The translations under genes were made by a program, and so were the position numbers. The notes beneath the pieces were generated by a model. The model was not told the origin of the DNA. It saw only the letters and a list, made by a program, of their open reading frames with translations, and did no database searches. Of a stretch of DNA of 16,716 bases, positions 15,942-16,716 are shown piece after piece. Within the stretch, counting starts at the first letter, position 1, and the number at the start of each line of letters is the position of its first letter. Source of the DNA: Betaproteobacteria bacterium (GTDB lineage: Bacteria > Pseudomonadota > Gammaproteobacteria > Burkholderiales > Burkholderiaceae_C); the NCBI GenBank assembly GCA_009927195.1, contig RFNL01000046.1, positions 1-16,716 on the forward strand. The letters run 5' to 3'.

Positions 15942-16454
15942 ATGAAAAACTTTGAGGCGCTTTTTTTGGCGTTCAACCGCTGGCTGCTGATTGCCATTTT
16001 GGGCCTGATGTCGCTCATCATCTTCACCAATGTGGGGCTGCGCTACTTGACCAATGAATCGCTGCCTTGGGCCGAAGAAGTGGCGCGCCACTTGATGATT
16101 TGGCTGACCTTTGTCGGATGCGGGCCTGTGCTGCGCTATGGCGGACACATCGCCATTGATAACCTGCAAGACGCCTTGCCCACCCCTTGGGCACGGGCAT
16201 TGCGCGGGTTCATCGGGTTGCTCATGTTGGGGGTTTTTGGTTTTTTCATCTACTTTGGATGGGAGTACATGGACCGCACCCAATACCAATTGACTCCCGC
16301 CACCCAAGTATCGTTCGCCTATATTTACGCAGCCTTGCCTGTGGGCATGGCCATGTCCTTGGTCCACTGCCTGCTGATCATGCGCGAATACATCGCACAC
16401 AGGCGGTTTGCCAGTGATGCCCACTTTGACGCTTCAGCCAGCGCGTCGCTATGA
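15942..16454 (+). CDS. dctQ: TRAP transporter small membrane subunit (DctQ)
   Basis: This 170-residue inner-membrane protein with four predicted helices (about 13-33, 46-66, 86-108, 122-145) is the small subunit of the TRAP transporter. Typical marks are FTNVGLRYLTNESLPWAEEVARHLMIWLTFVG and YGGHIAIDNL. The ATG at 15942 has no obvious Shine-Dalgarno. The stop overlaps the start of dctM by the ATGA pattern at 16451-16454, so the two are translationally coupled. It works with DctP and DctM. Confidence 0.92.
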   Translation: MKNFEALFLAFNRWLLIAILGLMSLIIFTNVGLRYLTNESLPWAEEVARHLMIWLTFVGCGPVLRYGGHIAIDNLQDALPTPWARALRGFIGLLMLGVFGFFIYFGWEYMDRTQYQLTPATQVSFAYIYAALPVGMAMSLVHCLLIMREYIAHRRFASDAHFDASASASL

Positions 16455-16716
16455 GCGCCAGCCTGATCTTGTTGCTCTCGGTGTGCCTGTTCTTGGCCAT
16501 GGGCGTGCCAGTGGCTTTTGCGCTGGGCTTGTCCACGGTCACGGCTTTGGCCTTGACGGGCAACTATCCCCTGTTGGTCCTGCTCAAAGAAACTTTCACC
16601 GGGGTGGACAGTTTTCCCCTGATGGCCGTACCGTTTTTTATTTTGGCCGCTGAACTGATGAGCGGCGGTTCACTGACCGAGGTGTTGCTCAAATTTGCCG
16701 GTCAGTTTGTGGGGCA
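16451..16716 (+). CDS. dctM: TRAP transporter large permease subunit (DctM), 5' part only
   Basis: The frame from ATG 16451 stays open to the window end and gives 88 residues of a DctM-type permease. It shows the usual start (hydrophobic helix, GVPVAFALGLS), LLKETFTGVDSFPLMAVPFFILAAELMSGG and FAGQFVG. Full members are about 425 residues, so most of the gene lies outside. The start overlaps the dctQ stop by 4 bp. Confidence 0.92.
   Translation, partial: MSASLILLLSVCLFLAMGVPVAFALGLSTVTALALTGNYPLLVLLKETFTGVDSFPLMAVPFFILAAELMSGGSLTEVLLKFAGQFVG

Overview
The window looks like chromosomal DNA from a betaproteobacterium, most likely a member of the Burkholderiales close to the Comamonadaceae. This is inferred from the three Bug/TctC-type binding proteins, the mix of Liv-type ABC and TRAP transport genes, the moderately high GC content and the heavy use of TTG for leucine. 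No rRNA, tRNA, CRISPR array, integrase or insertion sequence was seen, and no transcriptional regulator is encoded.

The layout is two divergent catabolic and transport gene clusters that share one intergenic region at about 9593-9703. The left cluster runs on the minus strand. In transcription order it holds a cytosine-deaminase/chlorohydrolase-type amidohydrolase, a Liv-type substrate-binding protein, LivH, a LivM-LivG fusion, LivF, an extradiol-dioxygenase-like VOC protein, a Tat-exported amidohydrolase of the ACMSD / 2-pyrone-4,6-dicarboxylate hydrolase family, an orphan NMT1/SsuA-like lipoprotein binding protein, and a tctC gene that is broken near the window edge.

The right cluster runs on the plus strand. 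It holds an NTF2/SnoaL-like protein, two intact TctC/Bug binding proteins separated by a gene-free gap of about 0.4 kb, a CaiB-type class III CoA-transferase, an HMG-CoA-lyase-like gene with several frame changes, and a TRAP transporter (DctP, DctQ and the start of DctM).

Taken together this reads as an uptake and degradation island for organic acids or aromatic and heteroaromatic compounds. Several transport routes bring in substrates. The amidohydrolases and the dioxygenase would do hydrolysis and ring cleavage, and the CoA-transferase plus lyase would activate and split a branched acid. The actual substrate cannot be read from the sequence. The most notable features are the concentration of solute-binding proteins from four families (several without partner permeases), the exported ring-cleavage-pathway amidohydrolase, a perfect hairpin over the ribosome binding site of the Liv-type binding protein, an intercistronic hairpin in the TRAP operon, and two damaged genes.
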